From assembly GCA_039602395.1 (NCBI GenBank), contig JBCNJP010000018.1:1674001-1738000 (forward strand): a stretch of 64,000 nt of DNA, given 5' to 3'. This document shows positions 46,246 through 57,561 of this stretch, piece after piece. A program made the translations under genes and the position numbers. The DNA comes from Deinandra increscens subsp. villosa. Taxonomy: Eukaryota; Streptophyta; Magnoliopsida; Asterales; Asteraceae. Below the pieces are notes generated by a model that worked only from the letters and a program-made list of their open reading frames with translations, was not told the DNA's origin and made no database searches. The number at the start of each line of letters is the position of its first letter. Positions within the stretch are counted from its first letter, which is position 1.

Positions 46246-46259
46246 GCTAGACCACAGCA

Positions 46260-46625
46260 AGGCACTATGGCCGGCAAAAAACAACATTATATGGGGGATT
46301 TAATCCAGTTTTCCCAGCTGGTAAGGCTGATCGTAATGGGCGTGGTAGGGGCTTTGCCCGGCCTACGGCTCCCCACATAACGCCCCATAGCGTCCGGGCT
46401 CCCACCCCCCGGGGCGCTATGGGCCTTTTCTCGGTCCCAGGCGTTGCCCACAAAACGCCACTCCCCTTCCTTGTTTCGATGCAACTAGCCATTGAACGGC
46501 TAGTTTTTCACTTTTTTTTTTAAATTCGAAATTTACTCTTTATATATATCATTCCATCCACAATCCTTTAACACTCTCATTTTTTAACATTCAAACACCA
46601 CTTTCAATCTTCTTTTTTAAAAAAA
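46260..46625 (+). other. 5' region of the Harbinger-type element
   Basis: GC-rich inverted motifs around 46360-46440 (GGGGCGCTATGGGCC and GGCCTACGGC) precede the transposase frame and include a TATATATA box near 46540. A clean left terminus was not established. Confidence 0.45.
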
Positions 46626-48015
46626 ATGAGTTCCCCTTCATCATCTTCGCTTTACTACGACTTCTTCGACAAAGAGGAAGAAGAGATTATCTCCGCCGCA
46701 CTTCATATTTTTCAAGAACCGTTAAATCCGGTTCCTCGTCTGCTTTTACGGCGCACGCACGTTGAGCGTGATCGGAATGCCGCAAATAACAATATGATGA
46801 ACGACTACTTCTCAGCACGTCCGGTGTACGATGATAACACGTTCCGTACTCGTTTTCGGATGAGTAAACAATTGTTTTTTGCGTATCGTGCATGATTTGG
46901 AGCAATCAAACCCCTACTTTCAACAACGATGTGACGCGACTGGAAAGCTTGGCTTCACGGCGATTCAAAAGTGTACTTTTGCGTTACGCTATCTTGCATA
47001 TGGCACGACGATGGATATAAATGACGAGTACTTAAAAATGGCGGAGAAGACGAAGAGAGACACGTTGGAGCATTTTTGTACCGGTAAATGATTTTTTTTT
47101 GTTGTGTTTTTATTACTAGTAAATATTTTTAGTATTTTACAAACTAGTTTTGTATATTTTTCATACGAATCGATGACCTATATGGTGCACGATATCTGCG
47201 AAAACCAACGTGGAACGATCTACAAATTTTGTATGAACGACACGAACAAGTTCATGGACTACCGGGGATGATTGGTAGTATCGATGGCATGCATTGGTCC
47301 TGAGATAATTGTCCCACAGCATGGAGAGGGCAACACACATGGGGTGATCAAAAAACCCCTACGGTTATTCTACAAGTCGTCTGCTCCAATGATCGGTGGA
47401 TTTGGCATGCAAAATTTGGTGTAGCGGGGTCGAACAAAGACATCAACGTGCTCGAGGGGTCTCAAGTGATCGAGGACTACATTTCCGGTAAGATGGTAAA
47501 AGTCGGTTTTTATGCGAACGACAACTACTACCCGCACGGTTAAAACTTTTAAAGACCCCATCGATCAGAAAAGAAGATATTTTAAGAAGGTCCAAGAAGG
47601 GGCAAGAAAGGATATACAGTGTTGTTTTGGTAATCTTAAGAAGAAGTGGTTGTTTGTGAAGAATCCTTGTCGATTATGGACAACAGATAAAATGGCTGAT
47701 TGTATTCGCGCAATTATTATAATGCATAATATGATTAAGGAGGCCAAAGGAAAAGCGATATGCCTAGACTTTCGACCCGAGCACGTACAAGCGGTCCCGT
47801 ATGCGACAGTCGAAGAACGACGTGTAAACTCGGTATGATGCGTTCCTCATAAATACACAACGCGTTGAAGGCGGACTTAGTCGAACACACATGGGCTAAT
47901 CATCCGGTTGATTATGTGCACGAAGAGGAAGGTGAACAAGCAAACAACGAAGTTGGCGAAGACGACGAAAATAATGGGGACGACGAGGAGGATTACGACG
48001 ATGTGACCACAAAAA
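46626..48015 (+). pseudogene. PIF/Harbinger transposase (HARBI1-like nuclease) pseudogene
   Basis: The ATG at 46626 gives MSSPSSSSLYYDFFDKEEEE and proceeds to RFRMSKQLF, where one extra T in the run 46875-46880 shifts the frame. Reading resumes RIVHDLEQSNPYFQ and TAIQKCTFALRYLAYGT. An intron at about 47087-47165 follows. Then come the DDE region GMIGSIDGMHW (first Asp), TGA in place of a Trp codon near 47301, GSNKDINVL (second Asp) and RKDIQCCFG, where the family usually has Glu and this copy has Gln. Another frame slip lies near 47530. The acidic C-terminus (NNGDDEEDYDDV) ends at the junction with the antisense LINE near 48015, so the right terminus is lost. Not functional. Confidence 0.87.
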
Positions 48016-49950
48016 GCTCCAAGATTTAATCTCCGAAAACACCCGATGGATCGAGGGAGATTTGTTGTTATATATCACTCCATTCCTTTCCATCCATATA
48101 CACCAACACCCCGCAAGAATGATTGTGTTGATCACAGTAGACATCTTACTCGAAACGTTGCCGTCCAAATGACATGTAGCCAAATCTTTGACTGAAAACA
48201 ACCACATCTCCGGTATCCGACAGCACCTCGTAACGAGATGCCACACCTCTTCAGAAAAATGACACCCAGAAAATAAGTGGTTCGCAGATTCATTCCCTTC
48301 GCCACATGGAACACACAGCTCCAAAGCCACATGAATATTCCTACATCGATCTCAATCCATCTTTTGTCGGTAACCGCCCAAGAATCGCCCGCCAAAATAA
48401 CAGATTTACCTTTACAGGAACGTTTCTGGACCACTTAAAACACCACCCTGTGTCTGTGCATGACCGGCACTTATTATCCCACAAAGCGATTTCACCGAGA
48501 ACTTGCCATCAGACTCCTCTGTCCATCTCCAACTCCCATTACTCCAAACCATAAGCTCCTGCAAATTAATCCCCCAAATAGCAAAATCACTAACACATTT
48601 GTAAATTGCTTTCCATATCCCGCTCGCCCCTGGTTACACCGGAATAATCGACTCCTGGGACGGTCTGGAGTGTATCGCATAAATAGCTTTTCGCCATAAC
48701 CAATTGCATTTCGTCTTATAAGCCAGACCCATTTGGACAGCAAGCACTTGTTAATGTTACTCATAGAATCCAGCCCTAAACCTCCATCTTTCTTTGGCTT
48801 CCAAATCTACTCGCGAGATACCCAATGTATTTTCTTCTTATCTTCGTCCTCACCCTATAAGAATCGAAAACGAATACTTTCCAGCAAATCAATAACCTTC
48901 TTCAGGGCTTTATACAACGAGAAAAAGTACGTCGGGAGGGAGTCTAATAATGATTTCACAAGCACCAATTGTCCCCCCATCGAAAGTCGTTTGGCCTTCC
49001 AAGTAGTAAGCTGATTTTTAAAGGTTTCAATAACCTTGTTCTAGTTTTTTACCAAATTCATATATGCCCCGAATTTGAGACCCAAATACTCGAATGGCAG
49101 ATCCGTGATTTTACAGCCCAGGATCCCCACTTTATCCGCCACTTTCTGATTCAAAACATTGATCTCGGTTACACTGCATTTTTTCAGATTGACCCGTAAT
49201 CCTGACACAAGAAAAAAATCCCCATAAAAGCCGTCTCAGGTTTAGAAAATTAGATCCCGTCCATTCCCCAAGGATCATCACATCATCCGCAAACAATAAG
49301 TGTGAAATCACCGGACCGTGATTAGGGAGCTTAATTCCATGGAAAATCCCCATACTTTCTGCCTTCGTCATAACCCAATGAAACATTTCCATAACAATAA
49401 TGAAGAGAAACGGGGAAAGAGTATCACCTTGACGCACCCCTTTAGAACAATCAAATTCCTCCATAGGAGAGCCATTAACCAAAACCGATGTGCGTGATGC
49501 CTTCAACACACCTTGAACCCATTTCCTCCACAAAACCGGGAAATTCATTTGTTCCAAGATGGAATCAATGAAATCCCATTCCACCGAATAGTACGCTTTA
49601 TGGAAGTCAATTTTGAATAACATAGCTTGATTCTTATTTTTCTTCAACCACGCTAGGATCTCATTAATGATTAACGGGGTCCGTCCACAATGTTCCTATT
49701 TGCCACAAAAGCCATTTGGTTCTCGGAAATGATGCCGTCAAAAACCATCTTTAACCTATTTGCAAGCACTTTCGACACCATTTTCGGAATACACCCCATA
49801 AGGTAAATAGGTCTAAAATCCATAAAAGTTTGTGGATCCACCTTTTTAGGGATTAGGCACAAGAAAGAAGACGTACAACCCTTCGAAAAAACTCCTTCCT
49901 TATGAAACATGTTCATCACTTCAACAAAGTCCTCCTCAAAAATGACCCAA
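48016..49950 (-). pseudogene. LINE (plant L1-like) reverse transcriptase fragment, antisense
   Basis: On the minus strand from 49950: FLCLIPKKVDPQTFMDFRPI (49919-49671 frame), a frameshift, then KIDFHKAYYSVEWDFI, KGVRQGDTLSPFLF and LLFADDVMIL (49647-49132), i.e. the palm motifs with catalytic FADD intact. Further slips lead through the thumb region (EYLGLKFG, WKAKRLSMGGQ) to a zf-RVT cysteine box (LCVPCGEGNESANHLFSGC, 48330-48240). The 5' half, including the endonuclease, is missing as is usual for 5'-truncated LINEs. No A-tail is seen at the left end, where it meets the Harbinger pseudogene. Several frameshifts make it inactive. Confidence 0.88.
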
Positions 49951-50281
49951 AACAGTTACTTGGGGAAGCTTTTTAATCTGTAAAAGGAAAGACGTTTCCT
50001 ATAAAAACGAGTATTATTGGACTTGCAAATCGATACGTGTCACCCTCGTCCCAGAATACTGTAGGAGCCGACGACTAATGGTTTTATGAAAAGACCAAGA
50101 CAATGGGTTTGAATTACTATCAACATCACTTTTATGTGTAAACCCTTACCCCGGATTCTTGATGTTCGTCATGGGTTGGCCATCCAAGGCATCCCCTAAG
50201 ACCTAGTGGTCGGGTCTCGAAACTCTTATCATTAGCCTACCTTGAAATCTTGAATGGCTAAAAAAACGTTTCCCATACCAC
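49951..50281. other. Gene-free stretch with a weak tRNA-like remnant
   Basis: CCTAGTGGTCGGGTCTCGAA near 50200 resembles a decayed SINE head. Nothing else was recognised. Confidence 0.4.
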
Positions 50282-50284
50282 TAA

Positions 50285-50611
50285 CGCTGTGTTCCCGAGT
50301 TTACTTAAGGAGAGAAAAGAAGAGAAGAGAAAGGAAAAGAAGAGAAAGGAAAAGAAGAGAAAGGAAGAGAAGGAGAGTGATTCCTTTTCCTTCCAAATCC
50401 TTCCGATTTGGAAGGAAAGAAAAACAATAGAAAATGAACTAACTTTCCCTCCCCTTCCCTCCCTTTCTTTCCTTTAATGAAACTCGGGAACACAAATTTT
50501 TTTTGTTTCCTTCCATTTCCCTCCTTAAGTGAAACTCAGGAACACAAAAAATTTTAAACTTACTTCCCTTTCCTTTCCTTTCCTTCGTTAAGTAAACTCG
50601 GGAACACAGCG
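50285..50611. mobile_element. Tourist/Harbinger-type MITE, 327 bp, TSD TAA
   Basis: The ends CGCTGTGTTCCCGAG and CTCGGGAACACAGCG are perfect complements and continue through TTTACTTAA/TTAAGTAAA. TAA lies on each side (50282-50284, 50612-50614). The interior is purine-rich on the left and pyrimidine-rich on the right, so the whole unit can fold. Confidence 0.9.
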
Positions 50612-50614
50612 TAA

Positions 50615-51696
50615 ATGAGATTTTATCGTTGGTTTTAACTTTCAAAAATTACATGTTCAGTCCTCTTATAATACATTTTATTTTTTTTTACTTAAAAAAT
50701 ATGTTACATTTGTGTGAGATGATAATTTTATTTAAAAATACAACATAAAAGTTACCCAACAAGTTAGGTTTAGTTTGAATGTCACTTTTTCAAGATGACT
50801 CCGGATGTGCATACAAATAATATATTTTACCCTCAAAATTAAAGTGAGAGAAAATAAATTATTTAAATTAAACCGAGTGAGTAATTATATGGCCAAATAA
50901 AACCAGTCTTCTTAACCGTAAAGTTTTTATAAAACTCAAACTAGGAAGACGCCAGATCAGAAAATAAAAACATACAAAATTTACATATTATCAATGTTCA
51001 ATAATAAATCCCCCAAACATGGTGTTTATTAAGGGATTGGGAAGTTTAAATGGGCTTTCTTATGCTTATCTGACTTGGATTTCAATTCATTTGAGGCTTT
51101 GACCTGGCTTATCTATTTCCAACTACTTTAATTAGAGATGCATAACAAACTGGTTTGGATTATAAACCGGTTGACTTTGATCACAATAGTAAGAGAATGG
51201 TTTTAGTGAAACGGGTTCAAGTTGTAAACCGATTTTTAGGGATGAAATAATCAGATTTAATGAAACTGTTAACCTTTTGAAACGATTTTTACTTTGGTTT
51301 GGGTCGGTTTATACTGAATTGGTTTAGCCAGATTAAAAACCGGCTAGAAATCCAGGGTTTGGTTTCAGTCATGTTTCGTTTCATCTAAACCGGCTTTTCT
51401 GCCACCTCTACTTTAATGTGTTTGAATTTTGAAACAATGGATGGAATGGGCCAAAGCCCAAATACACATATTTGTCTAACCAAAAACTTTCGGTTGGAAC
51501 TTGGAAGAAAATATAGTGTATGTTATCTGATCGGTTGATAGGTTTACGAGAAAACCTATAAACTTCTGAGAATTAAATACGATTACAGAAAGAAAATACG
51601 ATTACGAAAATTAACAAAAGACAACGTTCGAGCAATTTTCTCATTTTTCATTAACCTTTTATTCAACCAAATACAATATAATACTTAGAGTTTGTT
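50615..51696. other. Gene-free AT-rich DNA
   Basis: A segment around 51130-51410 has many AACCGG/CCGGTT motifs and looks like a decayed hAT derivative of the kind seen at 56731. No ends were found. Confidence 0.45.
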
Positions 51697-52092
51697 GAGT
51701 AAACTTCGTTTTTGGTCCTTGATGTTTGCTCTTTTTATCCTTCTTAATCCAAAGTTTTCAAAAATCTGATTTTGATGTCTCACATTTCATTTTGTATCAA
51801 TTTTGGTCCAAAATCTAAGATCAATTTAAAAGAACCGTTAGTTAACCCACCTGAGGGGTATTTTAGTCCAAAATAAAACGAAGATCCTTTTATACTTGGA
51901 CCATGAGTTAAAGTAAATGACTACAATACCCCTCAGGTGGGGTTAACTAACGGTTCTTTTAAACGGATTTTAGATTTTGGATCAAAATTGATACAAAAAT
52001 GAAATGTGAGACACTAAAATCAGATTTTTTAAAACTTTAAACTAAAAGGGATAAAAGGAACAAACGTTAAGGACCAAAAACGAAATTTACTC
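51697..52092. mobile_element. Palindromic MITE, 396 bp
   Basis: The left GAGTAAACTTCGTTTTTGG matches the reversed right end GAGTAAATTTCGTTTTTGG. The complementary arms extend over AACCGTTAGTTAACCCCACC and ACCCCTCAGGTGGG. No coding. The target duplication is unclear. Confidence 0.8.
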
Positions 52093-52288
52093 TAATTAGA
52101 AAACAAGACTAGTACGTAAATTACCTTATATATCAATTATCAAGGCTGAGTTGTACACAGGAATCAGACTATTCCCTCCACGTTGGGTTTCTCACGTAAT
52201 GCCACGTGGCATTTATTTGTGTGTTAATTTTTTTTTACTAATCAGTTGTCTCTAATCGTTATGTATTTTATGTGCCGAGATTTGTTGT

Positions 52289-52365
52289 ATGTTGAGGCGT
52301 GGCTGGATGGTACGTTTGTTGGTTTTGAACGTACATGTCGCGGGTTCTAATCTGTGCTCTGCCAT
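52289..52365 (+). repeat. tRNA-like SINE head
   Basis: TGGCTGGATGG (A-box-like) and CGGGTTCTAATC (B-box-like) are spaced as in tRNA-derived SINEs. A 21-bp direct repeat (ACTTTCCAAAAGATGACAC) follows at 52378-52420. No clear tail. Confidence 0.45.
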
Positions 52366-52489
52366 TTTCTTTTTACACTTTCCAAAAGATGACACCTAAC
52401 TTTCCAAAAGATGACACGTGTGTACTTTGGCCACTTATCTTTCTCTTCTTTATGACATTTGTTTCCTTTCTCAGACACCTGTATTGACA

Positions 52490-55043
52490 TACACTCCGGT
52501 CTCTCTCTACATTCCTTTTTCTCAAGATACAGATTACATCTCTCTCTCTCTCTCTTCGTCGCGCGCTCTCTCTCTCTCTCTCTACTTCATCACCGATTCT
52601 CTCTCGAAACCCCACTCCTCCGGCGAGTTCATCTTCTCCGACAATTGAGAACCCGATTGTTGCCCATCATCACCATCTGTTTCCGTCACTCTAGATCTGA
52701 AGGTTTTGGATCTGTGAAGGGCCTTTTTTTTGCTTACTAATGGTCCGATGGTGATGTTGTAGGCGGTGGTTGTAGATTTTCTTGACTGGATTTGGTTTCT
52801 TGCCGTCGGAGCAACGATTAGTACGATTTTCTTAGCCGGATGTGGGTTTCTATGGTGATGTTGTAGGTGGTGGTTGCCATTGGAGCGTCTCTGTAATGTT
52901 CTCGGAGTTAAGGTAATCCGGCGACACTGCGGTTGTCGTGGATCTGGGATCGGTTACTAGAGATTTTGAGTGATGAAATTTGAAAACTAGGTTTTGTAAG
53001 AATTTAAAGTACTGATTCTTGATCTATGATGGTTTATTTGCAGTTTCTTACCAAACGCTGCCACCACTTCATGCAAATAATCCACCCCCAGGTAAACGTT
53101 TAGAGATTTTGAGTAGCAAATGTTGCAAAAATATTTAACTTACTCTTTTTCTCTGATTCTTGATTTCAGGTGGTTTGTCTAAAGTTTCTCACCAAAACGT
53201 TTTCTCTAGGTAAGATATAGATTGAATTGATTTCTTGAAATTTGGCCTTTGTCATTGGATTTGCAGTGAATGCCCTTTCTGATTGCAAGTCCTGAACAAA
53301 TTGATATTTAGATGAAATTAAAGTATGGTTGTTCGGTTATTTATTTGGATTTCACCTTCGATGAAACCTGATTATACTCGATTGTTCACTGTGTTGGTGT
53401 TTGAATTGGTGATTACATGTGCTTTGGTATGTTATAGACTTTGTTATATGTTATCACAATTGTCTTTTATGCTTAGAGTTTTGTTTCTTTTTGTTTTTTT
53501 GGTGTTTGAATTGTTCACTGCTTTGGTCACGAGGGCGTCGTTTCGCTTAAGCTACAAGGTATGATTCGGGGCTTTTTCCCCTCATGCTTCAATCGATTCC
53601 TGATTATAAATTAGATAAGTTTTCCACCAATTTAGGATGTAGTAGTAGTAGTAAACTCTAAATATAACGTTGATGGTAGTTTGGATAGAGCAAGAGGAGG
53701 AAGCGAGTTGAAATCAGAGCTTTCATTGAAGGTGAAGTAGTTGCGGTACAGGTTGGATTCTCAGGTAATCCATAAATCGCTAACATAAAGTCATTATTCA
53801 TGATTTAATGTAATGCGTTGGAATCGTTTTCATAACCTTCTTTAAGTTGTTAGCTGGTCTTCTCCTAAGCAAATCAGGTATAGCCTCAACCGGTAAGCTC
53901 TTCCAATTAACATTTTCTCATTTTCCTGTAACCAGATTTATATCGACTTCTGACCTTCTGTAATTTGCTTCTTATTGAGCTCCTAATTTGTTATTTTTTC
54001 TGTTCCATTTTGAATCCAGGTACATAGAGGAGCAACAAGAGAGTAAGTTCTAGATTTTTCACTGTTATTGTTATGATTTTTGTTTAGTAAACTACATCAA
54101 AAAATTTCACTATTATTGTGTATTTTAATCTTACATATGAACTCAAAAAACAAAACATGCTTCTTCATTTTTGAAAGAGAAGATCAAGTCTGCGTGATTG
54201 GAAATCGGAAGAAGATACAAACAGAGGTTTAGGGTTTGGTTATATTATTTGTATTTGTTTTCAGTTCAAGAAGTGATTAAGACAATGAGAATGAAGATCT
54301 GAAAAGATTCTTGAAAAACCCGGTGGAGGCTCCGATAAGAGAGATGAGGAGTTTCTTAAGGGTGGTTGCCCAGTCTAATAATGCTCTCTCAAATCGCAGG
54401 TACATGATTTTGATTGTGTTTGGTATTCCTGTTTACCTCTCGAATATATACTGACTTAATGTTGTATTTTGTGCCTTCTGCTCCACAAATTGGAATATTG
54501 AATTGCAGATTATTGGTATCGCTTATGTTTTGCCTTTTGATTTCCTCATCGATGTCATCTCACCATTGTTTTTTCTGTGTGTTGCTATTGAACATAGTTG
54601 AAGGTTTTTTCATACTTTCATTCCATAGCATGGTTGGGATAAACTATTATTTTCAAATTTTCTTTTTTGTCCCCGCAAATTGTAAAACGTAAAAAAACAC
54701 AGATGGTAGTACACAAATTATAATATTATAAAGGCAAATAAGATAAAATGGCTACCTTTACGTTTATGTGGTGGTGGCTGATTTACGCGGTAATGGATCT
54801 CAGTTTTGGTTCCCATTTGATCGCATAGTTTGATCTCCTTTTATTATTGATTGGGCTTATCAGTATTTGTTATTTTATATCCAATAGGGCATAAATAGAC
54901 TTAGATGAGTAGGCTCTGCAATGATTTAGGAATTTAGGAATGTCATTTGATTTGATTGCTTTTACATAATGTTAACAGGTGTGATTTGAGACTTAATTTT
55001 AAAAGTTCCTAATTTCATTTTGTAGGTTCTTTGATATCTGAAT
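52490..55043 (+). other. Captured leader and exon-like pieces, no intact gene
   Basis: The CT-repeat leader (52535-52590) resembles a plant 5' UTR. Later segments show alternating GC-richer exon-like and T-rich intron-like DNA. The open frames here (e.g. 53325-53564, 54414-54692) are hydrophobic because of T-rich intron sequence and are not taken as genes. Confidence 0.5.
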
Positions 55044-55959
55044 ATGGGTGCTGCGGAAAACAATATCAGCATGGAGGAAGGAACACTTGAAATTGGAATA
55101 GGTAAGCTTATTTTACAATGTTAAGATGCATGCTTCTACCAAGGTATTTGGTTAAAAGTTTAAGGATATCATTTTCTATTTTGAAATTGGTTGAATACTA
55201 TATGTGAAACTGTTCGTTGAAAATTTCATGCTAAAAGAATATTTGTGAACTAATTCTTAAAAAATTTAAATTTTGCTAATCTTTTTTACCTTAAAAGACA
55301 ACGTAGATCTCATGATTTACAATCTACAGATCTAGATTCCCTTTTACTTTAACTAACTACATACTTTGACAACATGCTATAACAATGAAAACTTTATTGG
55401 ACTAAAATTTGAACCTACTAAAACATTTTAAGTTTACGTGTTATGAGAACAGACAAACCTTGATTCATGATAATTTTTATTGGGTTAATCTTGATGGCTC
55501 GGGTCAATTGACGGGTCGGTTGATCAAAAGCTATCTATGCTACTTATGTAGCAACTCTGTGGGCTTTGAAAGCCTGTTTATTATGTGTTTTCTTTTATAG
55601 AAGAAAAAATATCAATACCTTGCAACAATATTTATCCACTTAAAAGAATTCCATACGGACACACATATTTTAGTCATCTGATAAGATGATTATTTCTAAG
55701 AATTCAAGAATTTATTCTATATGCTTTCTTATGTTGTTATAGTAATGACAACATATTTGACTTTTCCTTTTCATAACTGTCACCCTGTAATTCTGTATCA
55801 AGATCATGAAAGAGTCACCTATATATGTTTAAAGATTCACCAACACCAAATGTTATTGTTGTGCTTTAGTTTTGAACTCACTAATTCCTAATGTTTGTAG
55901 AAAAATATAGAAGTGTGTCTGAAGCTGCTGGACCATTGGTCATTCTTGATAAAGTGAAG
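55044..55959 (+). pseudogene. V-type proton ATPase subunit B, first two coding exons only
   Basis: Exon 55044-55101 encodes MGAAENNISMEEGTLEIGI and exon 55901-55959 encodes EKYRSVSEAAGPLVILDKVK, joined in phase 1 with GT/AG borders. Plant subunit B starts in this way, with EYRTVSGVAGPLVILDKVK after the same MEEGTLE block. The full protein is about 488 aa; the nucleotide-binding core is entirely missing, because after the second donor the DNA shows no further exon. Subunit B belongs to the V1 sector at the vacuolar membrane, but this piece of 39 residues cannot function. It is best explained as a captured fragment in a Helitron. Confidence 0.85.
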
Positions 55960-56639
55960 GTTGGTTTCTGTGTTTTTCATCCATTTTGCATACATTTGGA
56001 CCATTGGTCATTCTTCATAAGAAAATGTATACCAAACTTTTAGTGTTCGTGTTCCAAAGGCGCCAACAAATGAAAGGACAATGGGTGAGTCGTGAAATGG
56101 GTCGTTTGACTTTTTGTATTTATTTAAAGGAATGTACAAACTCACTGCTAAAGAAATTAAAGATTGTACTATCTATAAAATGGGTTTGAGCCGATTGGTT
56201 ATGAATAATAGAAGCAATCCAAAACTCTATTTATGCGTGTTACTCACTGCAACAATTTGTTGCGTGATTATAGTCTTTTAGAAGTTCATTATGGTTATTT
56301 TCTCATAGATTTCGTATGTTCAATGTATTCTTGCATCCATGAAGGGATCATTTTCGTTTTTCTTAATTGAATTTTCCTTTTGAACATCAGATATGATTAT
56401 AGGCAATCAACACATGAAATAGAGCATCAACTTTGATTGGCCGGATTATTTGCTAAGTTAGTAATCTTTGTAGTTTGAATATTGATTCCACGAATGCTTT
56501 TAAATTACTTTGGTTTAGTAATTATTGATTATATTATAACAACGCATAATATAAAGCAACTTTAATAATATGTACAATCCTCGCAACAATGTTCAAGTCA
56601 GATAAACTAACAATTTAATGTTTAAATTAATCATTGCAT

Positions 56640-56672
56640 CCCGCGGCAACGCGCGGGTCTTTTACTCGTATC
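56640..56672 (+). repeat. Helitron-type 3' terminus
   Basis: CCCGCGGCAACGCGCGGG forms the subterminal hairpin, followed by TCTTTTACTCGT. The preceding AT-rich run is typical. Confidence 0.6.
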
Positions 56673-56730
56673 TTATTATGGTTCCTAAATTAAAGCAGAA
56701 AGTAAAACATGGAAAATAAATACATGGAGT

Positions 56731-57553
56731 TAGAGGTGCAAAAATTGGTTTGAAACCCAAACCGAACTGGTTCCTAAACCTGTTTGGGTCAACACCGGTT
56801 TGGGATGAAACCGGTTCGGTTTATGAACCGAAACCGGTGGTTGAAAATGGAAACCGATCAAATCGGTTCGGGTTGAAACCGAAACCGCTTTGTGTTTAAA
56901 ACCAGTTTGAAACCGGTTCGGCCAATTTTTATTTATTTTTTTTAACATTATATAAACTTAAAAAACATACTTTTTATTGAATTTTAACTTAAAACATTAC
57001 AATCATAACTTGTCCAAACTTAAAACGTTACAAAGATAGATAATTTCGAGTTTAATCCATTGCCGCCGCCGACGTAGGCACGTAGCTAGGTTCTTCTTCG
57101 CGTCGTCGTCACTAGAACTTGCCATCTTGAGTGAAAGAATTAATATGTTTCAGTGTTTTTGAGAATTTGAGAAGTGAGGTAATGTTTGTAGAAGATAATG
57201 GGACTATATATATATATATAGCAAAGAGGAGGGTTAAAATGGCTTAAAATAAGCCTCCAACGGCTAGAAAACGGTCACAAAACTGGTCCCAACGGCTATA
57301 TGTATCATATATAACGGCTATATGCTTTAAGTGGAGGAACCGGTTTCACTCAAACCGGTTTCCAAACCGGTTTGAGTGAAACCGATTCGTCCACTGAGGA
57401 AGGAAAACCGATCCAAACCGGTTCGATTTGAGCGGTTTGGGAACCGGTTTGGTCAAAACCGATTTTGACCGGTTTCGGTTTCGGTTTGAAATCGGTTCGG
57501 TTCGATTTGAAATCGGTTCGGTTCGATCAAACTGTTTTAGATTTGCACCTCTC
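56731..57553. mobile_element. Non-autonomous hAT element, 823 bp, TSD CATGGAGT
   Basis: The left end TAGAGGTGCAAA and reversed right end GAGAGGTGCAAA are flanked by CATGGAGT at 56723-56730 and 57554-57561. Subterminal AACCGGTTT arrays fill both sides. On the minus strand near 57125 a short frame MASSSDDDAKKN precedes a stop and may be the remnant first exon of the transposase. Confidence 0.92.
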
Positions 57554-57561
57554 CATGGAGT

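Larger units (their letters stand above)
52130..56672 (+). mobile_element. Probable Helitron with captured gene pieces
   Basis: The 3' end at 56640-56672 has the Helitron form: a GC hairpin CCCGCG-GCAA-CGCGCGGG, a short AT stretch and ACTCGT, one base from the usual CTAGT. The 5' end is placed tentatively near 52130. Inside are a CT-rich leader (52490-52720), a series of short exon-like pieces (for example 54283-54399, open for FLKNPVEAPIREMRSFLRVV) and the first two coding exons of V-ATPase subunit B. A mixture of truncated, unrelated exons in one orientation is typical of Helitron capture. No Rep/helicase is present, so it is non-autonomous. Confidence 0.55.

Noticed and set aside
47896..48015. 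Pro/Arg-rich C-terminal extension of the LINE frame
   Set aside because: It is the antisense reading of the acidic Harbinger tail across the junction.
48306..49199. Plus-strand frames of 76-93 codons
   Set aside because: Shadows opposite the LINE reverse transcriptase and zf-RVT region.
50289..50645. Lys/Arg-rich and Phe/Ser-rich frames
   Set aside because: Low-complexity purine and pyrimidine runs inside the TAA-flanked MITE.
53325..54692. Hydrophobic frames that look like membrane proteins
   Set aside because: T-rich intron-like DNA gives Leu/Phe/Val runs; no conserved motif, no good start context.
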